Assembly (NCBI GenBank): GCA_046533095.1
Contig: JAJQRA010000009.1
Span: forward strand, 37,647 to 101,646
DNA length: 64,000 bases
From: ZAX-1 sp046533095
GTDB taxonomy: Bacteria > Bacillota > Clostridia > Lachnospirales > Lachnospiraceae
Reading direction: 5' to 3'
Shown here: positions 26,370 through 34,991 of the stretch, piece by piece
Position numbering within the stretch: the stretch's first letter is position 1
Layout of the letters: the number at the start of each line of letters is the position of its first letter
Made by a program: the position numbers and the translations under genes
Notes under the pieces: generated by a model
Database searches by the model: none
The model's input: the letters and a program-made list of their open reading frames with translations, nothing else
Told to the model about the DNA's origin: nothing

Positions 26370-26433
26370 AAATCGAACCTCCTTAACTTTTATTTCATAA
26401 GAGCCCTTGTGAATTTTGCGAACCTATTATGTT

Positions 26434-26527
26434 ATCCAATCCACAGACTAAACTATAAAAAACATCCAAATCGTCCACTCACTAAGCACCTTTTTACTCT
26501 GATATCTAAATCACAGTATAGACTATC
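26434..26527. repeat. Direct repeat, copy L
   Basis: About 94 bp, roughly 84% identical by eye to 27126-27221. It lies 65-158 bases upstream of the start codon at 26369. Inside it a shorter unit, on the - strand ATAGTTTAGNCTNTGATT, occurs twice about 70 bases apart. Confidence 0.85.
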
Positions 26528-26558
26528 GGCAATTCCTTGTTTATTCTCTGTAAGGCAA

Positions 26559-27062
26559 TCATTTCTTTACCAATGAATATAAGTTCATATCAATTACTTC
26601 ACCATTCTTGACTGCATTCTTTTTAAGGACACCCTCAAGTGTAAATCCTGATTTTTCAAGAACTTTACATGATGCGGCATTATACGAAAATGGTTCTGCA
26701 AAAATGCGAATAATATCCGTATTTGCAAACACATATTCGCAAGCTTCTTTTACTGCATTTGTCACAATTCCTCTGCCCCAATAAGATTCTGCAATATAGT
26801 ATCCAATCTCTGCAGTACGATAGTGTATATTCTCTTTACGAAAAACACCAATACTGCCGATAGTCTTTCCATCCAAATGGATAGCCCATGAATACTGCGA
26901 ATTCTTTGGGGCGTCGAGCGTATACGCAATAAACTCAGTGGCATCCTTTTCGGTGTAAGGAAATGGCAGCCCATCTCGTAAATTATCTAATATCTTCTTG
27001 TTGTTTATCGCTTCTGTCAAATCAGTAGCATCATCTAATTTCCAAGTACGTATGTATTTCAT
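26559..27062 (-). CDS. GNAT family N-acetyltransferase (RimJ/RimL type)
   Basis: 167 residues. It has the GNAT fold of the acetyltransf_3 family: LDDATDLTEAINN, the PYTEKDATEFI segment, strand SWAIHLDGKTIGSIGVF, the acetyl-CoA loop EIGYYIAESYWGRGIVTNA (Q/RxxGxG/A type, here WGRGIV, about residue 113) and the end VLEKSGFTLEGVLKK. Family members acetylate protein N-termini, antibiotics or small amines; the substrate cannot be told. It is a single gene between two copies of a 94-bp repeat, like a cassette. Confidence 0.9.
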   Translation of the reverse strand: MKYIRTWKLDDATDLTEAINNKKILDNLRDGLPFPYTEKDATEFIAYTLDAPKNSQYSWAIHLDGKTIGSIGVFRKENIHYRTAEIGYYIAESYWGRGIVTNAVKEACEYVFANTDIIRIFAEPFSYNAASCKVLEKSGFTLEGVLKKNAVKNGEVIDMNLYSLVKK

Positions 27063-27125
27063 CTTTTTTCCATCCTCCTGTCTAACATTCTCTTAAAATC
27101 AAGTTTTTTGCTCTTATTGCTTTTC

Positions 27126-27221
27126 ATCCAATCCACAGCCTAAACTATCAAAAAAACATCCAAATCGCCCACTCACCAAGCACCATTTTACCCCGACATC
27201 TAAATCAAAGCCTAAACTATG
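27126..27221. repeat. Direct repeat, copy R
   Basis: Partner of 26434-26527. It lies 64-159 bases upstream of the acetyltransferase start codon (27062), the same position as copy L relative to its gene, so it probably carries a shared promoter or leader. Confidence 0.85.
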
Positions 27222-27429
27222 GACAACCTCGTAAAAATACCGTCTTTGATATATTTCCACGGAGTGGCAAATTTCAGTTTTTCACGAGTTTCTAAAAATC
27301 TCAACTTTCAACAAACCCCATAAAACAAGGCTTTTATTGTCCTCTATTTCTCAGTTCTTGACATCAATACCACCGTTTCCACATGGCACGATAGGCTCGC
27401 TCTGATGTCTGTAGTGTGTTTTTCTATTT

Positions 27430-27560
27430 TTCCGTTTGGGGGAACAAGTCGATAGTGTTTTTTATGGTCTTGTTCCGTGCTTGGAAACATGTCGATAACC
27501 TTATTATAGTTGTATCTGTTCTTGGAAACAAGTCAGTTCTGTTGGATGGGTCTATTAAGA
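27430..27560 (-). repeat. Three imperfect 42-44 bp tandem repeats
   Basis: On the - strand the units begin near 27558, 27516 and 27472 with TGACTTGTTTCCAAG, CGACATGTTTCCAAG and CGACTTGTTCCCCCA. Translated in one frame they give related 14-residue units around DLFPRTDTT, STCFQARNK and DLFPQTEK, so this may be the decayed end of a repeat protein gene. Confidence 0.6.
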
Positions 27561-27802
27561 CGCTGTTCTTTGATACAGCGCCAATAGGTGGCTCTTGCCT
27601 GTCTGCCTCTCGGCATAGGGACAGAAGCCGCCTGATAAATGGGCTTTTGCCCATTTATTGTTGATGTCCGAAAGCTGTATTCTGTATTCTTTATTCATGA
27701 TTGCAGTTTGCAAGCAATGTCACCTCCGGTTCGCGTGGTATTTTTTGATTTTGCACCCCTTGGGTTTTGCCGAGGGGCTATCGTTAAAAGGTTCATTCAC
27801 CT
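27548..27802 (-). mobile_element. Boundary element, copy A
   Basis: About 255 bp that aligns along its length with 39786-40078 in the same orientation. Shared blocks on the - strand are GGTGAAT at the start, AACCTTTT, CGGCAAAA, AAGGGGTGCAAAATC, GGAGGTGAC with a TTG start codon, AAAAGCCC, GGCAAGA and TGTATCAAAGA. Both copies begin directly after the stop codon of the gene to their right. It looks like the 5' part of a small mobile gene with leader. The family is not recognised. Confidence 0.65.
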
Positions 27803-27803
27803 A

Positions 27804-28352
27804 CTACAATAATGTCTTAATTACTTTTACTACACCTTCGATATATTCATCCATTTGTTTTCTTTTATAAACATGAATATATGAGGGATGATGTATTGGA
27901 ACAAAATATGTACCATTATGACTAAAATAGTTATAATCAAAGTCGCTCCAACCATCGAAATCAAAATGATACTGCTTCTTAACTGCCGTCGTAACTTTTT
28001 CGCCAAGTAAAAACACTATTTTGGGGAGCAACTCGCTAATCTCATCCATTAAATTCGGAAAACAAGTGTCAATTTCCTTCTTATTAGGATATCTCAATTT
28101 ATCCTTTTCATTTAAAGGGACACATTTAACTAAATTCGTTTTATATGTAGAGATTTCAGAACATTTCTCCTCAATACTACAAATAAGCTTGCCTGAATTT
28201 GTGGTAGCAGATAAAGGCTTTTCAGTTTCACAAGTAACTTTTTTGGCCGACAGACCAACCCAAAAAATCTGGCACTTGTCGATATCATCAAGTAACGGTT
28301 CTTGATTTTTACACAAATTGCATTTTGTACATATGTGGATATTATCAATCAT
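27804..28352 (-). CDS. Uracil-DNA glycosylase-like Fe-S protein (family 4/5 type)
   Basis: 182 residues. The UDG superfamily fold is suggested by four cluster cysteines in the usual order (C8/C11/C14 region CTKCNLCK, C77 in NLVKCVPL, C97 in EIDTCFPNL), the segment EKPLSATTNSGKLI that matches the GRPFxGxxGKLL element of family 4, PKIVFLLGEKV, and the HHPSY motif (154-158) replacing HPS/HPSP. However motif A (GEAPG) is changed to VGLSAKK, so uracil excision may be altered or lost. It is the third gene of a coupled operon with a nucleotide kinase and a radical SAM enzyme, overlapping the latter by 8 bases; its target may be a modified base or nucleotide. Confidence 0.72.
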   Translation of the reverse strand: MIDNIHICTKCNLCKNQEPLLDDIDKCQIFWVGLSAKKVTCETEKPLSATTNSGKLICSIEEKCSEISTYKTNLVKCVPLNEKDKLRYPNKKEIDTCFPNLMDEISELLPKIVFLLGEKVTTAVKKQYHFDFDGWSDFDYNYFSHNGTYFVPIHHPSYIHVYKRKQMDEYIEGVVKVIKTLL

Positions 28353-29682
28353 TGTATTTCTCCTCCGATAGTCTTTGCGTTCTTAGAATATAATCTTCTA
28401 AGATTTCACTGTTTACTTCACTGTAGTTCCCCGATTGAAAATTGAACTGAGAGCGATTTGGCAAAACATTAATATTTGTATTTGCAACCACCGACTTTAT
28501 AAGATGACCACTTTGAAGTATTTCTTTATACAGCTTCGTTCCATGATACGGGCGAAATTGAAAAACACTACATCTGAAATTGCCCACTGTGCTTTTTGAG
28601 AGCAATTTCAGCTTAGAAGCAAGCGAAAAGGTCATATCAAAGTCTTCTAACGTTTCTGTTGGAAACCCATAAATGAAATAGCCTTTTACATCTATCCCGG
28701 CATTCAGAATAGCTGCTATCGTTGATACTACTTGCTCAATATTACCGACCTTGTTTATTTTTTTTCGAATTTTATCTGAACCAGACTCAATACCGATAAA
28801 CAATTCATTACATCCAGATTTAAAAACGCCATCCATTAGGTCAAGTGAATTCACAAAAGATAGTGCATGAGCCATTCCGCGCCATGATAGTGATGGAAAT
28901 TGATTGAATAGGTTAATTGCATCCTTGATACTATCTCGGTTACGTAAGAACAGGTCATCTAAAATACGAATGTAAGTAACACTCGGGTGAACTTTACCTA
29001 TTTCCGAAATCTCTAGTGTGATATCCTCCGGTGTTCTAATTCGTATAGCGATGTCTTTGTTTAGACTTCTTGCTCCTCCACAAAAAGCACAATCATACAT
29101 ACACCCACGAGAGGTTATTATCGCCGCTTCACTCCGACCATAGTGATTTTTTATTATCTCTTTTCCAAGAAACGTTCTACTAAGGTGTATTTTTGATAAA
29201 TCTCGGGGAAAGTACACTGAGTCTTGATTTACAATATAAACTTTTTTATCTCCCTCTGCGACCAACGGATTTTCTGTGGCATTTCCTTTGATAATCGCAG
29301 GAACTACTAATTCTCCCTCTCCAATAATTATCATCAATTTATTCTTTATTGGCCATGCCAATATTTCCAAATATATGTGTTTAACTACCTGACCACCTAT
29401 AATAAGTGAACTGCCAGCAGGGCAATTCTCCGCTATGTGTTTTACAATATCGTAATTCTGCGTAAAAATATTTATGCCAATATAAGCAGGCTTCTTATCA
29501 GCAAGAATGCTAATGACTTCATTTACACCAAGTTGTAGTTTTACACAATCAACTATCTCAACTTCAATATTTGAATCAAGCAATTGAGTAGCAATATAAC
29601 CGAGACCTATTGGAGGCAAATATTCTTCATTGGCGTCTGTAGAGTTCCAATAAATCGGGGAATTCAATAGTATACAGCTCAT
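28345..29682 (-). CDS. B12-binding-type radical SAM enzyme
   Basis: 445 residues. The N-terminal 130 residues have the Rossmann-like layout of cobalamin-binding domains of class B radical SAM enzymes (PPIGLGYIATQLLDSNIEVE, PAYIGINIFTQNYDIV, SLIIGGQVV, IIGEGELVVPAI), although no DxHxxG ligand motif is seen. The radical SAM cluster is CMYDCAFC (C194, C198, C201), followed by the barrel (IRILDDLFLRN, ELFIGIESGSD, GYFIYGFPTET). It starts at the TAATG overlap with the kinase gene and overlaps the UDG-like gene. The reaction is unknown; the neighbours point to a nucleotide or nucleic-acid substrate. Confidence 0.85.
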   Translation of the reverse strand: MSCILLNSPIYWNSTDANEEYLPPIGLGYIATQLLDSNIEVEIVDCVKLQLGVNEVISILADKKPAYIGINIFTQNYDIVKHIAENCPAGSSLIIGGQVVKHIYLEILAWPIKNKLMIIIGEGELVVPAIIKGNATENPLVAEGDKKVYIVNQDSVYFPRDLSKIHLSRTFLGKEIIKNHYGRSEAAIITSRGCMYDCAFCGGARSLNKDIAIRIRTPEDITLEISEIGKVHPSVTYIRILDDLFLRNRDSIKDAINLFNQFPSLSWRGMAHALSFVNSLDLMDGVFKSGCNELFIGIESGSDKIRKKINKVGNIEQVVSTIAAILNAGIDVKGYFIYGFPTETLEDFDMTFSLASKLKLLSKSTVGNFRCSVFQFRPYHGTKLYKEILQSGHLIKSVVANTNINVLPNRSQFNFQSGNYSEVNSEILEDYILRTQRLSEEKYND

Positions 29683-30305
29683 TAAACATTCCCTTCCTTT
29701 TTATAGAGTAATATTTGATTCATCATATTTTGAACATTCTCGTTTAATGAATGACTATTTTCAATGGTTATAACTGGTATTCCAAGCTTTCTCAGTTCTT
29801 CAATTCCAGATGTGAGATAACATAATTCTTGATTTGTTTGATTGTCTTTTTCAAATCTTGTCAAAGTAGCTCTTTCGCCCAATCGTTCTTGAATTACATC
29901 AATGTCAGCAATAATTGCAAATTGTAAATCTGGCAAAAGTATATTTTGGTTTACATCCAAAACAAAAGGCGTTTCGACACCATCCATTCTCTGCAAAATT
30001 AGCGATGAGAGAACATACCTGTCCATAATCACAATGCATCCATCTTGCAACTTAGGAACAACTTCATTACGCAGATGTTCATATCTATCTGCTGCCACAA
30101 GGCAAGCGAGGCTTTCGTTACCGATTGTTTCTGCTATTTGCCGAGTGAAATTCCCAAGAGCAGATGTGCTTGGTTCTTTTGTGGTATATACATTAATACC
30201 TTTGCTTTTTAGACACTCTTCTAAATTCGTAATCAGGGTGCTTTTTCCCACTCCATTGGGACCATCAATGGCAACTAAAATACCATCATAAGTATTCTTC
30301 TGCAT
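29682..30305 (-). CDS. Thymidylate kinase-like nucleotide kinase
   Basis: 207 residues, ATG with GGAGGAAATTGC upstream. It carries the P-loop GPNGVGKST (15-23), the DRYVLSSL motif of thymidylate kinases (about residue 103), a KEPSTS segment corresponding to the REPGG/xxP loop, and a LID region with GERATLTRFEKDNQ. The family makes dTDP from dTMP; related enzymes such as CMPK2-like kinases act on other pyrimidine nucleotides. It is the first gene of the kinase-radical SAM-UDG operon and is not next to any DNA metabolism genes, so a role in making or supplying a special nucleotide is more likely than housekeeping. Confidence 0.88.
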   Translation of the reverse strand: MQKNTYDGILVAIDGPNGVGKSTLITNLEECLKSKGINVYTTKEPSTSALGNFTRQIAETIGNESLACLVAADRYEHLRNEVVPKLQDGCIVIMDRYVLSSLILQRMDGVETPFVLDVNQNILLPDLQFAIIADIDVIQERLGERATLTRFEKDNQTNQELCYLTSGIEELRKLGIPVITIENSHSLNENVQNMMNQILLYKKEGNV

Positions 30306-30335
30306 GCAATTTCCTCCGTTATTCTACCTCTCTTA

Positions 30336-31083
30336 TCACCTTTGTTCTATCACAACATAGCACCTTAGTTTTAGGCTATAGAATAAAATGTCTATATAAA
30401 AATCCTCGCCTTCAACCTCAAGGTGATATTGATTTCCAACAAACGCAAAGCCTGTACCAAATTCAAGTAGCAATCGTGTGACATTTTTGACCATCTCATT
30501 CTCAATTTCTCGCTCGACAATACCGTCATGGTCTTCGATGAAGTCGAAAATATAAGGGTCTTTCATTGTCTGCTTCACAAGTTCACTCTGCGGAGGCGGT
30601 AAACGCAAATCAAAATTTGTCACTTTATGGGCAAGTGCTTGTCGTTGATATAGCTTGTTTTCAATTTGTGCAACGAGCCAATCACGAGACCAACCATTTG
30701 CTATTACCTCTTGAACATACCAATTACGCTCGTTTTCATCCTTAACCTTGTCAAGAAGGGCGACATTATGTCTCCACGGAATTTGTGCAACGGTGCGTTG
30801 CACAAATTCCAAATCAGAATAAGTCTTTGCGGACTTAGCCATATATTTCAAATTTCGTAAAGAATAACCCTTTGCATTAGGGAAATCCATTTTGATGTCT
30901 CTTACGAGATTCTCAATAAATTTATTACCCCAAACACTGTGATTATTAATAATCGTACCAATTATTCCAATAGAGTGTGATCAACTCATTGTTAACGGCG
31001 AGTGTAGCACGATATTGAGCACTTTTAATCTTTCCTTTTATATCATCAACAATAGTCAGATAATCATTGTTGTTTAAAAGCAT
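30336..31083 (-). pseudogene. DUF1016 (YhcG-type PDDEXK nuclease), frameshifted and truncated
   Basis: The start (MLLNNNDYLTIVDDIKGKIK from 31083) runs to LYWN and then into a stop. One extra base near 30960 breaks the frame; without it the text continues WNIGTIINNHSVWGNKFIEN into the open frame MDFPNAKGYSLRNLKYM. The body (WNWR helices, YQRQALAHKVTNF, EREIENEMVKNVTRLLLEFGTG, FYIDILFY) is normal until VVIEQR, where the gene ends in the middle of the nuclease domain, about 90 residues short of the intact relative at 37767. The kinase operon begins 30 bases later, so that operon probably joined here. A perfect inverted repeat lies at 30778-30810. Confidence 0.85.
30778..30810. repeat. Perfect 14-bp inverted repeat inside the DUF1016 pseudogene
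   Basis: GGAATTTGTGCAAC (30778-30791), GGTGC, GTTGCACAAATTCC (30797-30810). It encodes EFVQRTVAQI on the - strand, the same place in the protein where the intact DUF1016 gene also has an inverted repeat with different bases. Confidence 0.85.
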
Positions 31084-31162
31084 TCGAAATCACCTCTCTA
31101 TTCATCAAACCCCAAATTTTGGATCTTTATCATCAGACAGTCTTGGGATACAGTCCTCCCTG

Positions 31163-34100
31163 TTAATTATCAGTCCACATCTCACACTGACCAATAACAG
31201 TGGAGATAGCATCTTCCATACCCTCTGGTGGATACTTGTATTTTTTTAGTAATTTTTTCACCATGCGACGCATCCCTGCACGGGCGGATTCTTTTTTCTG
31301 CCAGTCTATCGTACGATTCTTGCGAAGCATATCTGTAAGTTCACGGCTTATAGAAACAAGCTCATCGTTTTGATAAAAGTCCTTAACAGCCTGTGGTTTT
31401 GTGAGGGCATCGTAAAACGCTAATTCTTCATCGGAAAGACCAAGTGTGTCTCCTTCAGCACTGGCACTTGCCATTTCCTTCGCCATCTTCATCAGTTCAG
31501 CAATGACCTCTTCGTTAGAAAGCATACCGTTCAGATAAGCTTTCATCGCAGCAGCAAGCCGCTCGGAGAACTTCTCGGACTTGACGAGATTTGTTCTGCG
31601 ATAAAGTGATACTTGCTCGGCAAGCAGTTTTTTCAGAAGTTCAACAGCAAGGTTGCGTTCTTTCATTCTCCCAATTTCCTCAAGGAACTTCGGGTCAAAA
31701 AGGGAGAAACCCGTGTCCACGTCTGAAAATAGGTTGATGACGCCCTCGCTGTGAATGCTTGCCTTTAACAGTTCACCCACGCGAGCGTTTATGTCTTTTA
31801 GCGACAACAGCTTCCCTTCGCCAGTAATACGGGTTAAGAGCGTTCGCACAGCCTCGAAGTACGCAGCTTCAAAACGCTGTTCAGGGTTTAAAAGAGAGCG
31901 GCAGAGAGATAACGCTTGACGCAGAAGCATTGCTTCCTTGATGAATACATCTTTGCGGCTTGGCTTCTCCCCATAAACTGCTCGCGGCTCTGCAACCATT
32001 GAAAGGTGTGCCATCGAACTCTCCATAAAAATATTGTGACTTGGAGTTTCAATACTGGTCAGGTAGTTAACGCCTCCGCTGATAGTTCTTGCTCGCACGA
32101 GATCGGTCGCTGCCTCATTCATGAACGACGAATAGTCGAAACCGTGCATAATGTTTCGACAAACTTCTAATTTCTCTACGAACTTAGGCAGAGCAGTTTT
32201 GGCGATATCCTGCTCTCCATAGTTTTGCTTGTCACGACTGGTGTAGTCATGCATCGCCTGTTTCAACGCAGAAGCAATGCCAACGTAGTCAACAACCAGA
32301 CCGCCTTCTTTATTTTTATAAACACGGTTGACACGAGCAATGGCTTGCATCAAATTATGACCAGCCATAGGTTTATAAACATACATAGTTGCAAGTGACG
32401 GAACGTCAAAGCCTGTAAGCCACATATCTACAACGATAGCAATTTTAAGTGGATCTTCATTATCTTTGAATTTTTTTGCCATCTCATCCTTGTGGCGTTT
32501 ATTGCCGATGATTTCCCGCCATTCTTCAGGGTCGTTATTCCCAGAAGTCATAACTACACCTACCTTCTCTGTCCACTCTGGACGCATTGAAAGCAGTGTA
32601 TGATAAATTTTCATGGCAATAGGACGCGAATACGCAACAATCATCGCCTTACCCGTAAGTTCATACTGTCGGTTTTCCTCGTAGTGTTTAACAATATCAT
32701 CGCACAAAGCGGTTAGCGTTTGGTCTGCACCAAGGATACTATCCATCTGGCCGAGTTCTTTTTTGCTTTTCTCAATAGCATACGGCTCTGCATTCTCAGC
32801 CATGAGGTCATATTCAGCGTCAATAAGATGCAAAATATCTTCATTCAATTTTAAATGAATAACACGGCTTTCGTAAAAGACTGGGCGAGTTGCACCATCC
32901 TCAACGGCTTGAGTCATATCGTAGATGTCAATGTAATTTCCAAAGACTTCAATAGTTGAACGGTCTTTGCTTGAAATCGGCGTTCCGGTAAACCCTATGT
33001 AAGTAGCGTTCGGAAGGCTGTCACGAATAATGCGTGCTGTACCGATGGTGACACGACCTGACTTAGCATCAACTTTTTCCTCAAGTCCATACTGTCCACG
33101 ATGCGCCTCGTCAGCCATAACAATAATATTTCGACGGATAGTGAGAGGCTCGGATGACTCCTCAAATTTTTGCATAGTGGTAAAGATGATACCGTTTGCC
33201 TGTCGTCCAGCAAGAAGCTCTTTCAAATGCACCCTGCTCTCGGCTTGCACCGGTGTCTGACGCAGGAATGAGGCGCACTTTGCAAACTGACCGAAAAGCT
33301 GGTCGTCAAGGTCGTTACGGTCTGTTAGTACAACAATAGTTGGCGAATTCAGCGCCTTTTGCAGTAAGTGAGCGTAGAATACCATTGATAGCGATTTACC
33401 ACTACCTTGCGTATGCCAAAAAACGCCTCCGCGTCCATCTGTTTCGGTGGCGGTAGAGGTAGTGGTTACTGCTTTGCGTACAGCGAAATATTGATGATAA
33501 GCACCCAGTATCTTCGCCTCTCCCGAAAAACAGATGAAATTCTTGATTATATCAAGCAGACGGACTTTGTCGAACATTCCCTCAATAAAGGTATCGAACT
33601 GGGCGTACTGCGTATTTTCATAGCTGCCGTCTTTCGTTTTCCACTCCATAAATCGGTCTTCACCCGCTGTAATAGTTCCCGCTTTGGATGTCGCAAGGTC
33701 GCTCATTACACAAAAAGCGTTATAGGTGAAAAGAGACGGAATTTCAATCATATAATTTCGCAGTTGACGGTAAGCCTCGGAAGCGTCGGTTTCCTCACGA
33801 GATGGCGACTTCAACTCGAATACGACAACAGGTAAACCATTCAGAAATACGATGACATCCGGGCGTTTTTCGCTGTTTTCAGTTATCGTCCACTGGTTTG
33901 CAACCGTGAACGTATTTTTGCCCACATTTTCGTAGTCCACGAAACGAACCAAATCTGCTCGTTGTTCTCCTTCATCGAAGTAATTCACCGATACGCCATT
34001 TTGGAGATAATCCATAAAGAGAACATTCTTCTGCAACACTGTCCCGCTCTCGAAATTGCGTAGTTTATAGACCGCCTCTGTGATGGCAGCTTCAGGTAGT

Positions 34101-34258
34101 TTCTGATTAATCCGTCGCAGAGCGGGCAATAATTCGTCTGTATATAGCGGTTCTGCATAGTCACGTACTACATCGGGTCCATAAATATACGAGTACCCCA
34201 GTGTGTCGCGAAATATTTCGATTACAGCATTTTCGTAGTTTGCCTCTGTATATGGCAT
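31163..34258 (-). CDS. hsdR: Type I restriction enzyme, R subunit
   Basis: 1031 residues from ATG 34258, with AAGGAGGT 7-8 bases upstream. The N-terminal nuclease has the PD-ExK residues in RPDVIVF and VVVFELKSP (D134, E148, K150). The SF2 motor has TQGSGKS (283-289), DEAH (383-386), GFTGTPIS, and motif VI around QAIARVNR. The C-terminal helical part binds the MTase core. The enzyme translocates DNA and cuts at collision. All key residues are intact, but the matching hsdM is truncated and hsdS is in half-gene form, so restriction may be off in this state. Confidence 0.95.
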   Translation of the reverse strand: MPYTEANYENAVIEIFRDTLGYSYIYGPDVVRDYAEPLYTDELLPALRRINQKLPEAAITEAVYKLRNFESGTVLQKNVLFMDYLQNGVSVNYFDEGEQRADLVRFVDYENVGKNTFTVANQWTITENSEKRPDVIVFLNGLPVVVFELKSPSREETDASEAYRQLRNYMIEIPSLFTYNAFCVMSDLATSKAGTITAGEDRFMEWKTKDGSYENTQYAQFDTFIEGMFDKVRLLDIIKNFICFSGEAKILGAYHQYFAVRKAVTTTSTATETDGRGGVFWHTQGSGKSLSMVFYAHLLQKALNSPTIVVLTDRNDLDDQLFGQFAKCASFLRQTPVQAESRVHLKELLAGRQANGIIFTTMQKFEESSEPLTIRRNIIVMADEAHRGQYGLEEKVDAKSGRVTIGTARIIRDSLPNATYIGFTGTPISSKDRSTIEVFGNYIDIYDMTQAVEDGATRPVFYESRVIHLKLNEDILHLIDAEYDLMAENAEPYAIEKSKKELGQMDSILGADQTLTALCDDIVKHYEENRQYELTGKAMIVAYSRPIAMKIYHTLLSMRPEWTEKVGVVMTSGNNDPEEWREIIGNKRHKDEMAKKFKDNEDPLKIAIVVDMWLTGFDVPSLATMYVYKPMAGHNLMQAIARVNRVYKNKEGGLVVDYVGIASALKQAMHDYTSRDKQNYGEQDIAKTALPKFVEKLEVCRNIMHGFDYSSFMNEAATDLVRARTISGGVNYLTSIETPSHNIFMESSMAHLSMVAEPRAVYGEKPSRKDVFIKEAMLLRQALSLCRSLLNPEQRFEAAYFEAVRTLLTRITGEGKLLSLKDINARVGELLKASIHSEGVINLFSDVDTGFSLFDPKFLEEIGRMKERNLAVELLKKLLAEQVSLYRRTNLVKSEKFSERLAAAMKAYLNGMLSNEEVIAELMKMAKEMASASAEGDTLGLSDEELAFYDALTKPQAVKDFYQNDELVSISRELTDMLRKNRTIDWQKKESARAGMRRMVKKLLKKYKYPPEGMEDAISTVIGQCEMWTDN

Positions 34259-34271
34259 AAAATACCTCCTT

Positions 34272-34991
34272 GTGAACAATTTTTCAAAACGCCTGAAGGC
34301 GGTAAATCATCATTTAGAGCATATGGCGCAGGCGATTTTTAAGTCGTGGTTCGTGGATTTTGAGCCTTGGGGTGGCAAGCAACCCACCAACTGGACAATA
34401 GGCAAAACGGAGGACTTTTTTGACGTTTCCATCGGCAAAACCCCGCCACGCAAGGAACCTTTGTGGTTTACCGACAATCCGCAGGATGTTGTTTGGGTTT
34501 CTATCTCCGATATGGGTAAATGCGGTATGTTCATTAGCGACAGTTCAGAGTATCTGACCGCTGAATCGGTGGCGAAGTTCAACGTGAAAATAGTGCCAAG
34601 CGGAACAGTGCTGTTGAGTTTCAAGCTAACCGTCGGGCGTATTGCTATTACGAATGGCGAAATGACAACCAACGAAGCCATAGCTCATTTCAAATGCTCA
34701 GATGATGCGACGACGGAGCACCTCTATTGCTACCTTAAAGCGTTTGATTATCAGTCACTCGGCAACACCTCATCCATCGCAACGGCGGTAAACTCTAAAA
34801 CAATCAAAGCAATGCCGTTTATTATGCCCGATGATAAAACCTTGGCAAAGTTTCATGCGGCAACCGTTCCGTTATTCGCGCAGATTAAGGCGAACCTTGA
34901 AGAATCCGCCCGGCTTGCCAATTTGCGGGATGCTCTCTTGCCGCGCCTAATGTCCGGTGAGCTATCAGTTGCCGACGTGACCGCTAAATGA
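34272..34991 (+). CDS. hsdS: HsdS C-terminal half cassette b, inverted and silent
   Basis: Only the part from site 1 (34303) is HsdS: HHLEHMAQAIFKSWFVDFEPWGG is the central conserved region (cited up to 20 at most: AQAIFKSWFVDFEPWGG), followed by a second target recognition domain (KQPTNWTIGKTEDFF to FIMPDDKTLAKFHAA) and the C-terminal conserved end (LRDALLPRLMSGELSVADVTAK). It points away from any N-terminal half and has no good ribosome binding site. Inversion between sites 1 and 2 would join it in frame to the half gene at 34853-35539; inversion between sites 1 and 4 would join it to the half at 37770. Confidence 0.85.
   Translation: MNNFSKRLKAVNHHLEHMAQAIFKSWFVDFEPWGGKQPTNWTIGKTEDFFDVSIGKTPPRKEPLWFTDNPQDVVWVSISDMGKCGMFISDSSEYLTAESVAKFNVKIVPSGTVLLSFKLTVGRIAITNGEMTTNEAIAHFKCSDDATTEHLYCYLKAFDYQSLGNTSSIATAVNSKTIKAMPFIMPDDKTLAKFHAATVPLFAQIKANLEESARLANLRDALLPRLMSGELSVADVTAK
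34303..34316 (+). repeat. hsdS inversion site 1 (TAAATCATCATTTA)
   Basis: One of four copies of a 14-bp near-palindromic site. In frame it encodes the NHHL linker of HsdS. Orientation opposite to sites 2 and 4. Confidence 0.88.

Larger units (their letters stand above)
27222..27803. other. Non-coding stretch with repeats, no convincing gene
   Basis: Between repeat R and the UDG-like gene no ORF has a ribosome binding site and recognisable protein. The longest reading (27424-27654, - strand) is a mix of a degenerate repeat and the boundary element. The stretch holds a 42-44 bp tandem repeat (27430-27560), a perfect 10-bp hairpin (ATAAATGGGC-TTTT-GCCCATTTAT near 27635-27658), and the boundary element A (27548-27802). 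Confidence 0.6.

Noticed and set aside
27430..27560. Possible short CRISPR array
   Set aside because: Only three units, imperfect throughout with no distinct spacers, and no cas genes anywhere in the window.
28345..29682. Viperin-type antiviral radical SAM enzyme
   Set aside because: The neighbouring kinase suggests it, but the protein has an N-terminal cobalamin-type domain and the class B layout, and is longer than viperins; the motif CMYDCAFC with its context does not match.
33407..33835. Open frame on the + strand within hsdR, and similar + frames over res, mod and the SNF2 gene
   Set aside because: They are shadows of well-supported - strand genes with intact catalytic motifs, and they lack ribosome binding sites.
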